From Synergistaceae bacterium UBA6083 (lineage in GTDB: Bacteria > Synergistota > Synergistia > Synergistales > 79-D21), in the NCBI GenBank assembly GCA_002436015.1, contig DIXJ01000009.1:1-64000 (forward strand): a DNA stretch of 64,000 nucleotides. The letters run 5' to 3'. The notes under the pieces were generated by a model, which was not told where the DNA came from, did no database searches, and saw only the letters and a program-made list of their open reading frames with translations. A program made the translations under genes and the position numbers. Every line of letters begins with the position of its first letter. The first letter of the stretch is position 1. Shown piece after piece: positions 8,022 through 17,448 of this stretch.

Positions 8022-8480
8022 ATGCGGATCTGTGAAGTGATGGACAGGGACCTGACGGCTCTTTCCCCCGACACAACCCTTTCCGAGGCGATCGAGGTCC
8101 TAACCCGTCACAGGGTATCGGGAATCCCGGTTGTTGACCCCTCCGGCCGGGTGCTGGGGTTCGTCAGTGAGAAGGATATTGTAAAGGCCGCCTTGCCCGG
8201 CTACTTCGACTACCTTCAGGATCCCTCTTTTATACCGGATTATGGCCAGTTTCAAAAACGACTCAAGAAGATTGGCCAGGATCCAATAACCAAGGTCATG
8301 GCCAAGGATGTTGTCAGTTTTTCCGAGGAGGACAGCGATTTTTACGTTGCCATCACGCTGATCCGGAATCACTTGAAGCGAGCCCCGGTTGTCAGGGACG
8401 GCATCCTCGTCGGTATTGTCAACAGGGCCGACCTTCTCGAGCGCATCATGATGGAGGAGGAACCGCCATCGTTTGCCTGA
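8022..8480 (+). CDS. Two-CBS-domain protein
   Basis: This 152-residue protein consists of a Bateman pair: CBS1 at about 1-55 (VMDRDLTALSPDTTLSEAIEVL...VSGIPVVD...GFVSEKDI) and CBS2 at about 88-145 (VMAKDVVSFSEED...RAPVVRDGILVGIVNRADLL). A 35-residue linker separates them. Such free-standing pairs bind adenine nucleotides or related ligands and regulate partners. No enzyme domain is attached. The neighbour upstream is the PfkB-like protein, a possible partner by context only. Confidence 0.88.
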   Translation: MRICEVMDRDLTALSPDTTLSEAIEVLTRHRVSGIPVVDPSGRVLGFVSEKDIVKAALPGYFDYLQDPSFIPDYGQFQKRLKKIGQDPITKVMAKDVVSFSEEDSDFYVAITLIRNHLKRAPVVRDGILVGIVNRADLLERIMMEEEPPSFA

Positions 8481-8512
8481 CCCTGAAAGGGGCACCACTC
8501 GGGCATATCCTT

Positions 8513-8947
8513 GTGGTCTGCACGGGGAACACGTGCCGTAGCCCTATGGCAGAGGCCTTCTTGAAGATCCTCATGGAGGGAAGAGGCCTCTCCGGCCGGG
8601 TTTCCTCAGCCGGGTTGTGCGCGGTGAATGGTTTACCCGCGTCATCACTCGCCATAATTGCGATGGAAGAGCAGGGGATCGACCTATCACAACACAGGAG
8701 CCGCCAGGTGGACCTGCCCCTCATCGAAAGTTCCGACCACGTCGTGGGAATCACAACGCGCCACGTCGAGGCGCTTCTTGAACAATTCCCCGAACAATCT
8801 TCCCGCATCCGTCGATTTTCCCTCCCGGATATTGCAGATCCTTACGGGAGCAGCCTGGACTCGTACCGGGTAATCAGGGATCTTCTCCACAGTTGGAGCT
8901 CTACGCTCCTGGACTTTATCGGGAGAGAATCCCGGGATACTGGCTGA
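8513..8947 (+). CDS. Low-molecular-weight protein tyrosine phosphatase family protein
   Basis: The phosphate loop VCTGNTCRSPMAE matches the CxxxxxCRS active site of low-molecular-weight phosphatases, with nucleophile Cys and the Arg-Ser that follow. The catalytic Asp-Pro is present as IADPYG near the end. It may act on protein phosphotyrosine or phosphoarginine. The start is uncertain. The first beta strand (HILVV) extends upstream of the GTG at 8513, but no ATG, GTG or TTG lies earlier in frame before the preceding stop. A GGAGGAGGAA sequence at 8453-8461 would fit an ATC codon at 8468. Confidence 0.8.
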   Translation: MVCTGNTCRSPMAEAFLKILMEGRGLSGRVSSAGLCAVNGLPASSLAIIAMEEQGIDLSQHRSRQVDLPLIESSDHVVGITTRHVEALLEQFPEQSSRIRRFSLPDIADPYGSSLDSYRVIRDLLHSWSSTLLDFIGRESRDTG

Positions 8948-9063
8948 AGCATGGAACTCCTGCCGAAGTTCCCCTCCCCTGATGATAGAATGAACATGGT
9001 TGGCGCCTTCCGCACCTGGTAGAATTTTCCCTTTCAGTGGAACGACCGGGGAGGAGATATCCT

Positions 9064-10158
9064 TTGGGCAAGAAAGTTTTCACCTTTCTGGGTTTGTTCC
9101 TCTTTCTCATCTTTTCGTTTTCCCCTGCCCAGTCCTATGCGGGTGCTCTCTCAAAAGAAGACGAAAAGGAAATAGCCCTTGGAAAGCGGGTCTGCGGGGA
9201 GGTCGAGAAAAGGTGGGAACGGATCGCGGATCCCATTCGCATCGCTCGCCTGGAAGTCCTTCTCCAACGTCTTGTCCCCGAGACGAAAAGACCCTTTGAT
9301 TACGAGGTTCGCGTTATCAGCGATGACCAGCCGAACGCTTTTTCATTGCCCGGCGGTTTCATGTACTTCACCACCGGCATGATCGATTTTGCCAAAAGCG
9401 ACTCGGAATTGGCCGCAGTCATGGCCCACGAAATGGTCCACACCGAGAAAAAGCACATCATGATCCAGTCAGCCCGGAACGAGCGCCTTTCCCTTTTGGC
9501 TCTAGCGGTTGCAGTCGCCAGCAAGGGAGAAGCCGCGGCGGTGATCATGGCCAATATCGCCCAGGTGGCGATCCTGAACGCCTATAGCCGGGACTTGGAA
9601 AAAGAGGCTGACCTGGGAGCGCTGAAAATGTTAAACGCAACCGGTTTCCCGGTTGCCGCGGCAGTAACGGTGATGGAAAGATTGTCGGAAGAACGCCTGA
9701 AACACCCCTATGTCGATCCCGGTGTATTCATGGATCATCCCGATTTGCCCGAGCGGATCGACTATATGGCCAGGATGATCGGGGATGCAGGTTGGCCGTT
9801 GCGCCGCAAGGAACCCCTCCATCTTCTGAGAACGGCAATCGAGGCGAAGGAAAACCGCCTTTTGCTGGCCGTGGATGGTAAGCCAGTCTGGAGTGGACCT
9901 CAAGATGCGCAATCCCGGCTTTTCCTGGAAGAAACGGTCCGGCGGCTTGACCGGTTCCTCCAGATGGAACTTCTGCCCAGCGATATCACAACGGGGCGGG
10001 ATGAGCGGGGTCCTCTGTTGCGCGTCGGCCCGGGGGTTATCGCAAGGGAAAAGGACCTGCCGAAGGGGATGTCCTCCCTGGAGGATTTTTCCGAAAACCT
10101 TAGGAAGGCCCTGCTCGATGCCCAGAGGGCACATCCGATGGGACGCTATCTCCTCTAG
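9064..10158 (+). CDS. Secreted M48-family zinc metallopeptidase
   Basis: This 364-residue protein starts with a clear signal peptide (GKKVFTFLGLFLFLIFSFS, cleavage near YAGA). Next come an M48 N-terminal segment, the PNAFSLPGGFMYFTTGMI stretch and the zinc motif HEMVH. The third ligand is likely the Glu of the YSRDLEKEAD motif. This resembles periplasmic M48 proteases such as BepA and LoiP, which act in envelope quality control. The TTG at 9064 is chosen because GGGGAGGAG precedes it. The upstream 116-bp gap holds TAGAAT at 9020-9025, a possible -10 element, without a good -35 partner. Confidence 0.88.
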   Translation: MGKKVFTFLGLFLFLIFSFSPAQSYAGALSKEDEKEIALGKRVCGEVEKRWERIADPIRIARLEVLLQRLVPETKRPFDYEVRVISDDQPNAFSLPGGFMYFTTGMIDFAKSDSELAAVMAHEMVHTEKKHIMIQSARNERLSLLALAVAVASKGEAAAVIMANIAQVAILNAYSRDLEKEADLGALKMLNATGFPVAAAVTVMERLSEERLKHPYVDPGVFMDHPDLPERIDYMARMIGDAGWPLRRKEPLHLLRTAIEAKENRLLLAVDGKPVWSGPQDAQSRLFLEETVRRLDRFLQMELLPSDITTGRDERGPLLRVGPGVIAREKDLPKGMSSLEDFSENLRKALLDAQRAHPMGRYLL

Positions 10159-10176
10159 GAAAGGAGTCATCCTGGG

Positions 10177-11991
10177 ATGATCGGAAAAGAGATGCAGCCT
10201 TCAGGGGGACGATATGTGTCCCTATACAGGCGTTATAGACCGATGCGATTCGACGAGGTAATAGGACAGGACGCGGCTGTATCGGTTCTTCGCCATTCCC
10301 TGGAAGGCGGAAAGACGGTGCATGCCTACCTTTTCTCCGGTCCAAGGGGTTGCGGCAAGACTTCCCTTGCAAGGATTCTTGCGAAAGCCTTGAACTGTAC
10401 GGATACCCAGACGGGGGCCGAGCCGTGCGGGATCTGTCCCAGCTGTCTCGCTATAACCTCAGGGAACAGTCTCGATGTCGTGGAGATCGATGGGGCTTCC
10501 AACCGCGGTATCGACGAAGTTAGGGAACTAAAGGCCCACGTGTCGCTTGCCCCTTTTTCGTCACACCGGAAGGTCTACATCGTCGATGAAGTCCATATGC
10601 TGACCGAGCCTGCTTTTAACGCTTTATTGAAAACACTGGAGGAACCCCCCCCTCATGCAGTTTTCATTCTGGCGACAACGGAACCTCAGAAGGTGCCGGT
10701 AACCATCCGATCCCGTTGCCAACACATTCCCTTCAGGAGAATCCCAGGAAAGGACATTGCCTTGCGATTGTCTCTTGTCTGCGACAATGAAGGGATTCCC
10801 TCCGAGGAAGCTGCCCTGTGGGAACTGGCAAGGCAGGCTGACGGCGCTATGCGGGATGCCCTTTCGCTCCTCGAGCAGGCGATTCCTGTCGGCTCTGGTT
10901 CAGTCACGGTCGATTCCGTCCGTGCCCTTGTGGGAGGCGGAAGCCGTGCGGAAATGGAGCAATTCGTGGCAGCGTTTCGATCCGACCCGGAACAGGCCGT
11001 CGGGACCCTGATGGAGTCGCTCCAGAAGGGGGCCTCCATGGAGCGGCTTGTTGAGAGCCTTTTCCTGATTTTTCGTGATCTTTGGATCCTGCGTTCCTGG
11101 GGGCAGAAAACCCTGGAAGGGCTCGAACTTTCCATAGAGGAGAAGGCTTTCCTCCTGGAAGAAGCCCCGTTTTGGTCGATTGAGGGTTTGCGGTTCTGCC
11201 TCGAAAGCCTTTCAAAGATGCTTGGCCGCCTGAGGTTGGGAATCAGGACGGATGTCCTGGCCGGGCTGCTTTTGCAGGGGATTTGCCCCGGCCAGCCCGT
11301 AAGGGAGCAAAAAACCCCAGCGATCGAGCGTCCCATGCAAGCGGCCAGGGGGACTGGACCTCAGGGGAGAGCCCTCCCTGTTTTGGAGAAAAAACCGGAA
11401 TTGGTTCCACTGAGACCCCTGCCGGCCGAAAAGTTGGAGGATGGCTTGCCCGTTGCGGTCGATCCAGAAGCGGTCAGGTGTTTCTGGAATAATTTGATGG
11501 GAAGCCAGGATCCTGCGGATCGGCAGGTTCTTGCGGCACTTTCCGGAGCATGCGTTCGAACAGGAGAAGACGGTATTGTCGTGGATTTCGGTCAGAAGGA
11601 CCGCGTCGGTTTTGAGCTGATCAGGCTCGAAAGAAACCTCCGACAGTTCACCGCTGCCAAGGAAATAGCCCTGATGTCCCTTCCCGTGACCTTCTGCTGC
11701 AAGGAGGAGTGCATTCGAGCCGAAGGGGCGGCAATCCCGGACCCGGCACCGGTCGTTCGGGAGGTGTCAAACGCAGCCCCCTGGGATAGACGTAAAACCC
11801 ACACCGGCAAGGTGGAAAATGACCGAGCTGTTCCCGAAGCGATAGAAGGGGTAGACCCTTCAAGCGGGGAACAGGGGGCGTCCGCTCTCGATGAAATGAT
11901 CGGATGGTTCGGCGGCGAGGTCCTCCTGGTCCGGGAGGAAGAACCGGAAGGCGGGCCGGCGTGCCTTGATGAGGGGAGCGCTACCGAGTGA
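10177..11991 (+). CDS. dnaX: DNA polymerase III gamma/tau subunit
   Basis: This clamp-loader ATPase subunit opens YRRYRPMRFDEVIGQD. It has Walker A GPRGCGKTS near residue 50, a four-cysteine zinc module (CTDTQTGAEPCGICPSC), the DEVHML Walker B and the TIRSRCQ sensor motif. The region after about residue 365 is a variable tau-like tail. At 604 residues the protein is tau-length. I found no convincing -1 frameshift heptamer for a short gamma form. The ATG at 10177 follows AAAGGAG. The stop overlaps the dnaE start (GTGA), so clamp loader and polymerase are translationally coupled. Confidence 0.95.
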   Translation: MIGKEMQPSGGRYVSLYRRYRPMRFDEVIGQDAAVSVLRHSLEGGKTVHAYLFSGPRGCGKTSLARILAKALNCTDTQTGAEPCGICPSCLAITSGNSLDVVEIDGASNRGIDEVRELKAHVSLAPFSSHRKVYIVDEVHMLTEPAFNALLKTLEEPPPHAVFILATTEPQKVPVTIRSRCQHIPFRRIPGKDIALRLSLVCDNEGIPSEEAALWELARQADGAMRDALSLLEQAIPVGSGSVTVDSVRALVGGGSRAEMEQFVAAFRSDPEQAVGTLMESLQKGASMERLVESLFLIFRDLWILRSWGQKTLEGLELSIEEKAFLLEEAPFWSIEGLRFCLESLSKMLGRLRLGIRTDVLAGLLLQGICPGQPVREQKTPAIERPMQAARGTGPQGRALPVLEKKPELVPLRPLPAEKLEDGLPVAVDPEAVRCFWNNLMGSQDPADRQVLAALSGACVRTGEDGIVVDFGQKDRVGFELIRLERNLRQFTAAKEIALMSLPVTFCCKEECIRAEGAAIPDPAPVVREVSNAAPWDRRKTHTGKVENDRAVPEAIEGVDPSSGEQGASALDEMIGWFGGEVLLVREEEPEGGPACLDEGSATE

Positions 11992-14900
11992 CGGAACCGT
12001 TTGTCCATCTTCACGTCCATAGCGAGTACAGCCTCCTGGACGGTGCGATTCGTTGTTCGGAACTTGCCGCGAAAGCGGCAGAATGGAAATCCCCTGCCGT
12101 TGCCCTGACTGACCATGGGGCGATGTATGGTGTTGTGGAATTTTACGAGAAATGCCGTTCCGTGGGTGTCAAGCCACTGATCGGGTGTGAGGTTTACCTC
12201 GACCCGCTCGGGCACACCTGCAGGGACCGCAAGGGTGGGAACAACCACCTGGTCCTGCTTGCCCGGGACCTTGAAGGGTACCATAACCTTATTAAACTCG
12301 TTTCCATCGCCAATACGGACGGCTTCTACTACAAGCCGCGAATCGACCATGACCTCCTTGCCCGGTATGCCAGGGGATTGATTGCCTCCTCGGCTTGCCT
12401 TGCTGGCGAAATCCCTTCCCTGATACTCGAAGGAAACGAGAAGGGGGCAGAAGAGCGGGCAACTCTTTACCAGGACATCATGGGAAAGGGCAATTTTTAC
12501 CTGGAGATCATGCACAACGCCCTGCCCGAACAAGCTCTGGTCAACAAGGCAATCGTCCGTATTTCCCGAAGCACGGGAATCCCTCTTATAGCGACGAACG
12601 ATGCTCATTACCTGAAGGCGTCCGATGCTTCGTGGCATGATGTTCTCCTTTGCGTCCAAACGAATGCGACTGTAGACGAACCTAACCGATACCGTTTCGG
12701 GGCTTCCGACTTTTACCTCCGGTCTCCTTCGGAGATGTGGGCCCTTTTTGGGAGAGAACTTCCCGAAGCTCTCACCAACACCGTGGAAGTCGCTGAAAAA
12801 TGCGACGTGAAGCTGGATTTCAACGTCTATCGGCTACCCCTCTACGAAGTCCCCGAAGGCGAAAACCTGGAGAGTTTTCTCGAGAAACTGGCATGGGAAG
12901 GCCTGAATGAAAGGATGGGCGACTCTCCCCCGCAGGAATACCGGGAACGTATGGCCTACGAATTGGGGGTCATCCGGAAAATGGGTTTTTCGGGTTATTT
13001 CCTGGTGGTTTCGGATTTCATCAGGGCGGCGAAAAAGCGCGGTATCCCTGTGGGACCGGGCCGCGGCTCAGCTGCGGGGTCGCTAGCAGCCTGGGCACTC
13101 CGTATCACGGAACTGGACCCGATCCGTTACCACCTGCTTTTTGAACGTTTTCTCAACCCAGAACGGATCAGCATGCCAGACATCGACACGGATATATCAG
13201 ACAAGCGGCGTGATGAAGTGCTGGAGTATGTTGTTGAAAAATACGGCCGAAACCACGTTGCCCAGATCATTACTTTCGACCGGATGAAAAGCAAGGGGGC
13301 AATCCGTGATGTCGGAAGAGCCCTTGGAATTCCCCTTGCGGATGTGAACCGGGTGGCCAAGAGTGTTCCCGATGGAGCCGCTAGTATTGCAGAAGCCATC
13401 GAGGGCTCTCCCGACCTCGCAGCCTTCCAGAGGAAGGAACCCGCAATTCGACACCTGCTCGAGGTGGCTGGAAGCATCGAGGGCTTGGCCCGCCATTGTT
13501 CCCAGCATGCCGCGGGCGTGGTGATCTCTCCTGTGGAAGTGACGGACCTTGTCCCTGTCCGAAAGATCGGAGACGGACAGGTCGTGACGCAATTCGGCAT
13601 GGAGGCCATCGAAAAGCTTGGCCTCGTAAAGATGGATTTCCTCGGTTTGAGAACTCTCTCCATGATCGAAGATACACTTGAGAATATCAGGCTCAACGGG
13701 AAGGACGTCCCGGATATCAATACACTGCCGCTCGACGATCCTTTGACTTTTTCGCTTCTGCAGGGTGCGGATACCCTTGGTGTGTTCCAGCTTGAATCTC
13801 CAGGGATGCGGCAGCTCTTGAAGCGGATTGTCCCGGATTCCTTTGAGGTTCTCGTGGCGATTCTGGCCCTCTACCGCCCCGGCCCCCTTGGAAGCGGGAT
13901 GGTCGACCAGTTCATCAACTGCAAACACGGCCGATCCCAGGTCGTTTATCCCCACCCCTCGCTCGAACCAGTCCTGCGGGAAACCTACGGGGTCATCCTC
14001 TACCAGGAACAGGTCATGCAGATTGCGGCAACTCTTGGAGGATTTACCCTGGGCGAGGCGGACCTTCTCCGGCGCGCCATGGGTAAGAAAAAACTAGAAG
14101 TGATGGAGCAGCAGCGGAAAAAGTTCGTCGAGGGGTGCCTCAATAACGGAGTCGAAGCCTCGACGGCCGAATCCCTCTTCAACTTGATCCAGGAGTTTGC
14201 CGGCTACGGGTTCAACAAGTCCCACAGTGCAGCCTATGCCCTCATCAGCTACCAGACGGCCTATCTTAAGGCTCATTACAAGGCTGAGTTTCTGGCGGCC
14301 TTCCTGTCCAGCCAGATCGGGTCCCGCATGGATGTTCTGGCCCGGTACGTCCGGGAGGTCAGGAATGCGGGGACGCAGGTCCTGCCACCCGATGTCAATG
14401 AATCCGGCGCCTTTTTCTCCGCGGTGGGTAATGTGATCCGTTTCGGGTTGAAAGCGGTTGCCAAGGCTGGGGAATCCGCGGTCGAGGCGATCCTGAAGGC
14501 TCGCCAGTCGAGGGGAGCTTTCAGGTCGCTTTGGGATTTCCTGAACAAGGTCGACCTGAGGGTAGTCAACCGGGGTGTCATCGAGAACCTGATCAAGTCG
14601 GGGGCTTTCACGGAACTCCACCCGAATCGGAAACAGCTTCTCGAGAACCTTCCGATGCTTGTCGACCGGGCGCAAAAGAAGCAGAACGATGGAGCGCAAA
14701 GGTCCCTCCTGGTCCTGGTGGAAGAGTTTCCCCAGGAAGAACCGCAGCTTGGAGAGAGCGAAGACTTTTCACTGGTGGAACTGCTGGATCTAGAAAAGGA
14801 GGTCCTGGGACTTTTCATCTCCGGCCACCCGCTTGAAAGGGAAGAAAAGCGCATCGCCAGATTCTCCACCTGCAGGATAGGGGATCTTGCATACTGGAAG

Positions 14901-15395
14901 GCAGCAGAGACTCCCGCGACCGTGGGCGGGCTTCTCGTCGGTTTTAGGGAAAAGACGACCAAGAGGGGAGACCTCATGGGGATCCTTGAATTTGAGGATA
15001 CGGAATCCAGGGTAGAGGTTGTCTGCTTTCCCAAGGGTTGGCCAGCGGTCAAGGGGTTGCTCGACCCCGGGAAAGTTTTTTTCGCCCGAGGACGGGTGCA
15101 GGATCGCGGAGGCATCACCCTTGTGGCCGATGAGATCATTCCCCTGGCGGAGATCGAAGCTCGCCAGGAACCGTTCGTCAGGATTCGTCTCCGGGCGAAG
15201 GCAAAAGGCCTGCCCTTCAAGGCTCTCTGCAGGGAACTGAAGGGACATCCAGGATCCTGTCCTGTGCTGGTCGAATATATAGATGAAAGTTCAACATCGG
15301 TCATTCGCCTAAAGGATATCAGGGTTAAACCGGAAGAGTCGCTTTCTGAGCGTCTCACCGAAATCTCGGGCGGTGCCATGGAAGTCATCCTATAA
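11988..15395 (+). CDS. dnaE: DNA polymerase III alpha subunit
   Basis: This is the replicative polymerase of the DnaE1 type. The 1135 residues begin with the PHP domain (HLHVHSEYSLLDG and TDHGAMYG). The catalytic Asp pair is in PDIDTD (D398 and D400). Further motifs are GPGRGSAAGSL, YRPGPL, and HxH-like helix-hairpin-helix and OB-fold regions near the C-terminus (about 980-1060). GTG at 11988 overlaps the dnaX stop by 4 bp. Its length is close to E. coli DnaE, and no exonuclease domain is inserted, so it is not PolC. Confidence 0.97.
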   Translation: MTEPFVHLHVHSEYSLLDGAIRCSELAAKAAEWKSPAVALTDHGAMYGVVEFYEKCRSVGVKPLIGCEVYLDPLGHTCRDRKGGNNHLVLLARDLEGYHNLIKLVSIANTDGFYYKPRIDHDLLARYARGLIASSACLAGEIPSLILEGNEKGAEERATLYQDIMGKGNFYLEIMHNALPEQALVNKAIVRISRSTGIPLIATNDAHYLKASDASWHDVLLCVQTNATVDEPNRYRFGASDFYLRSPSEMWALFGRELPEALTNTVEVAEKCDVKLDFNVYRLPLYEVPEGENLESFLEKLAWEGLNERMGDSPPQEYRERMAYELGVIRKMGFSGYFLVVSDFIRAAKKRGIPVGPGRGSAAGSLAAWALRITELDPIRYHLLFERFLNPERISMPDIDTDISDKRRDEVLEYVVEKYGRNHVAQIITFDRMKSKGAIRDVGRALGIPLADVNRVAKSVPDGAASIAEAIEGSPDLAAFQRKEPAIRHLLEVAGSIEGLARHCSQHAAGVVISPVEVTDLVPVRKIGDGQVVTQFGMEAIEKLGLVKMDFLGLRTLSMIEDTLENIRLNGKDVPDINTLPLDDPLTFSLLQGADTLGVFQLESPGMRQLLKRIVPDSFEVLVAILALYRPGPLGSGMVDQFINCKHGRSQVVYPHPSLEPVLRETYGVILYQEQVMQIAATLGGFTLGEADLLRRAMGKKKLEVMEQQRKKFVEGCLNNGVEASTAESLFNLIQEFAGYGFNKSHSAAYALISYQTAYLKAHYKAEFLAAFLSSQIGSRMDVLARYVREVRNAGTQVLPPDVNESGAFFSAVGNVIRFGLKAVAKAGESAVEAILKARQSRGAFRSLWDFLNKVDLRVVNRGVIENLIKSGAFTELHPNRKQLLENLPMLVDRAQKKQNDGAQRSLLVLVEEFPQEEPQLGESEDFSLVELLDLEKEVLGLFISGHPLEREEKRIARFSTCRIGDLAYWKAAETPATVGGLLVGFREKTTKRGDLMGILEFEDTESRVEVVCFPKGWPAVKGLLDPGKVFFARGRVQDRGGITLVADEIIPLAEIEARQEPFVRIRLRAKAKGLPFKALCRELKGHPGSCPVLVEYIDESSTSVIRLKDIRVKPEESLSERLTEISGGAMEVIL

Positions 15396-15423
15396 CTAAC
15401 TCCGGCAAACAGGGGGAATTTAC

Positions 15424-15684
15424 GTGAGAGAGGAACCAGGAGATATCCGATCCGTCCTGAGCGACTACATCGTGATCAGGGCACTGGAGAACGGGGTTAC
15501 TGTCATCGGCCTGACGCGTGGACAGGAAACCAAGTTCAGCCATACGGAGAAACTTGATGCCGGTGAGTTGTGGATCTCGCAGTTCACCGAGCATACATCT
15601 GCGATGAAAATAAGGGGAATGGCCGAGGTTTACACGAAACACGGCAAGATCCCCTGCGGGAGGTTACAGGATGAAAAAGGTTAA
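15424..15684 (+). CDS. mtrB: TRAP, tryptophan-activated RNA-binding attenuation protein
   Basis: This 86-residue protein matches B. subtilis MtrB/TRAP nearly end to end, for example VIGLTRGQETKF, HTEKLDAGE and QFTEHTSAMKIRG. TRAP forms an 11-subunit ring that binds tryptophan and then wraps (G/U)AG-repeat RNA. The RNA-contacting Lys-Lys-Arg of the Bacillus protein correspond to K43, K62 and R64 here, all kept. The Thr/Ser residues of the tryptophan pocket (TEHTS) are also kept. GTG at 15424 follows GGGGGA. The gene sits between dnaE and pyk and overlaps pyk by 14 bp. No trp genes or anti-TRAP are in the window. Confidence 0.93.
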   Translation: MREEPGDIRSVLSDYIVIRALENGVTVIGLTRGQETKFSHTEKLDAGELWISQFTEHTSAMKIRGMAEVYTKHGKIPCGRLQDEKG

Positions 15685-17428
15685 GATTGTCTGCACCCTC
15701 GGTCCGGCTTGCGAGTCGAGGGAAACTCTGGGTGCGATGGTGAAGGCGGGTATGAATGTTGCTCGCCTGAACTTCAGCCACGGCTCCTACGAGAGTCACG
15801 GAAGGAACCTTGAAAACATTCGGGCAGTGGAAAAGTGTCTCGGGACTCCTCTGGCGACAATCCTCGACACCAAGGGACCCGAAATACGAACGGGAAAGTT
15901 GAAGGATGGCCATCCTGTCTTTCTGGTCAAGGGGGAGACCTTCTGTTTCGTTCCGGAAGAACTCGGGGGCGATGAAAGCCAGGTTACCATCAGTCACCCC
16001 GAAATCTGTTCCGAACTCCATGCAGGGCAGGATGTCTTCATCGATGACGGGACGCTTCAGTTGAAGGTCCTCGAAGCACAGGGGACAAGGCTTTTGATGG
16101 AAGTCCTTGTCGGTGGAGAACTCGGAGAGCACAAGGGCGTCAGTGTTCCTGGAGCACGACTGAAGATACCGACCCTGACTGATAAGGATCGTAGTGACAT
16201 TCGCTGGGGTCTTGACAACGGGTTGGATTACATTGCCGTTTCCTTCGTGCGGTGTCGAGACGATATCATGGAAGTACGCCGTGTCATGGAAGAGCTGGGT
16301 GGTTCCATGAAGATCATCGCAAAGATCGAGACAAGCGAGGCGGTCGCATCACTTGAGGAGATCGTCGAGGTTGTTGACGGGCTGATGGTCGCTCGTGGGG
16401 ACCTTGGAGTGGAACTGCCTGCTGAGGAAGTTCCGCTGATCCAGAAACGCATGGTCGATCTTGGGCGGTCCCAGGGAAAGCCTGTCATCGTGGCAACCCA
16501 GATGCTGGACTCCATGATCCGAAATCCCCGTCCCACCCGGGCAGAAGTGAACGACGTGGCCAATGCTGTCCTGGATGGGACCGATGCTGTCATGCTCTCT
16601 GGGGAAACGGCCAAGGGTGTTTACCCCGTACAGGCGGTGGAAACGATGGCCCGTATCATCGTCCGGACGGAAAAGGAAATCCGCGTCTGGCAGAGACCTT
16701 CATCCCTCCCTCCCATCGCTTCCCAGACGGTTCCTGATGCGGTGAGCCATGCGGCAGTATCGATCGCGGAACAGATGCAGGCCAAAGTCATCCTTTCCCT
16801 GACCCAAACCGGTAGCACAGCCCGGATGGTGAGCAAGTACCGCCCCGCCTGCCCGATTTCGGGTGTGACCGTCGACCGTCGGACTTGGAGAGAGCTTGCC
16901 TTGGTCTGGGGAGTTGTTCCGATCCTGACCGGGAAGACACACGAAGACGAGCGGGAAATGGTCGAATCCGGCCTCCTGGCAACTCTCGCCGAGGGCATGG
17001 CTTCTGAAGGGGATATCGTTGTCGTCACTTCGGGCATCCCCACCGGTATCGCGGGTACGACCGATATGGTCAAAGTCCATACCGTCGGGCGCATCGTCGT
17101 GAAGGGAATTTCACTCGTTCGCAAGGAGGCTTTCGGTCCTGTCGTCAAGGGACTGACCGCCGCTGAGGCCCGTTCAAAGATGAAGCCTGGGGCTGTGCTT
17201 GTCGCGAGGCAAACGGATCGTGATTTCGTGGATGTGATTCGCATGGCATCCGCGATCATCTGCGAGGAGGGGGGGCTTACCAGCCACGCCGCAATACTGG
17301 CGCTCGAGATGGGCATCCCCTGTGTTGTTTCCGCGACGGATGCAATGAGTCTCCTTGAAGACGGAATGCTCATCACGGTGGATGGATCCCGCGGACTTGT
17401 CTATCACGGCAAGGTCCGCATCAGGTAA
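15671..17428 (+). CDS. pyk: Pyruvate kinase with C-terminal PEP-utiliser domain
   Basis: Pyruvate kinase converts PEP and ADP to pyruvate and ATP. Core motifs are RLNFSHGS, DTKGPEIRTG, DKDRSDI and the active-site segment IAKIET..AV; VARGDLGVE and ATQMLDSM follow. At 585 residues it exceeds the usual 470. The last 110 residues form a phosphohistidine domain (GGLTSHAAILALEMGIPCVV) like that of PEP synthase and the longer Bacillus pyruvate kinase. The ATG at 15671 lies inside the end of mtrB after GGGAGG. Confidence 0.96.
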   Translation: MKKVKIVCTLGPACESRETLGAMVKAGMNVARLNFSHGSYESHGRNLENIRAVEKCLGTPLATILDTKGPEIRTGKLKDGHPVFLVKGETFCFVPEELGGDESQVTISHPEICSELHAGQDVFIDDGTLQLKVLEAQGTRLLMEVLVGGELGEHKGVSVPGARLKIPTLTDKDRSDIRWGLDNGLDYIAVSFVRCRDDIMEVRRVMEELGGSMKIIAKIETSEAVASLEEIVEVVDGLMVARGDLGVELPAEEVPLIQKRMVDLGRSQGKPVIVATQMLDSMIRNPRPTRAEVNDVANAVLDGTDAVMLSGETAKGVYPVQAVETMARIIVRTEKEIRVWQRPSSLPPIASQTVPDAVSHAAVSIAEQMQAKVILSLTQTGSTARMVSKYRPACPISGVTVDRRTWRELALVWGVVPILTGKTHEDEREMVESGLLATLAEGMASEGDIVVVTSGIPTGIAGTTDMVKVHTVGRIVVKGISLVRKEAFGPVVKGLTAAEARSKMKPGAVLVARQTDRDFVDVIRMASAIICEEGGLTSHAAILALEMGIPCVVSATDAMSLLEDGMLITVDGSRGLVYHGKVRIR

Positions 17429-17448
17429 GCTGCAGGGCTCGGAGGCAC

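Noticed and set aside
11305..11395. Two A6 runs in dnaX (11309-11314 and 11389-11394) as programmed frameshift sites for a gamma form
   Set aside because: The reading-frame positions do not form a proper X-XXY-YYZ heptamer (codons are CAA AAA ACC and GAG AAA AAA CCG), and A6 is short for transcriptional slippage.
14276..15388. Long open frame of 370 codons on the minus strand
   Set aside because: It lies wholly opposite dnaE, whose motifs are certain; the translation is Ser/Arg/Pro-rich without domains, typical of an antisense shadow in GC-rich DNA.
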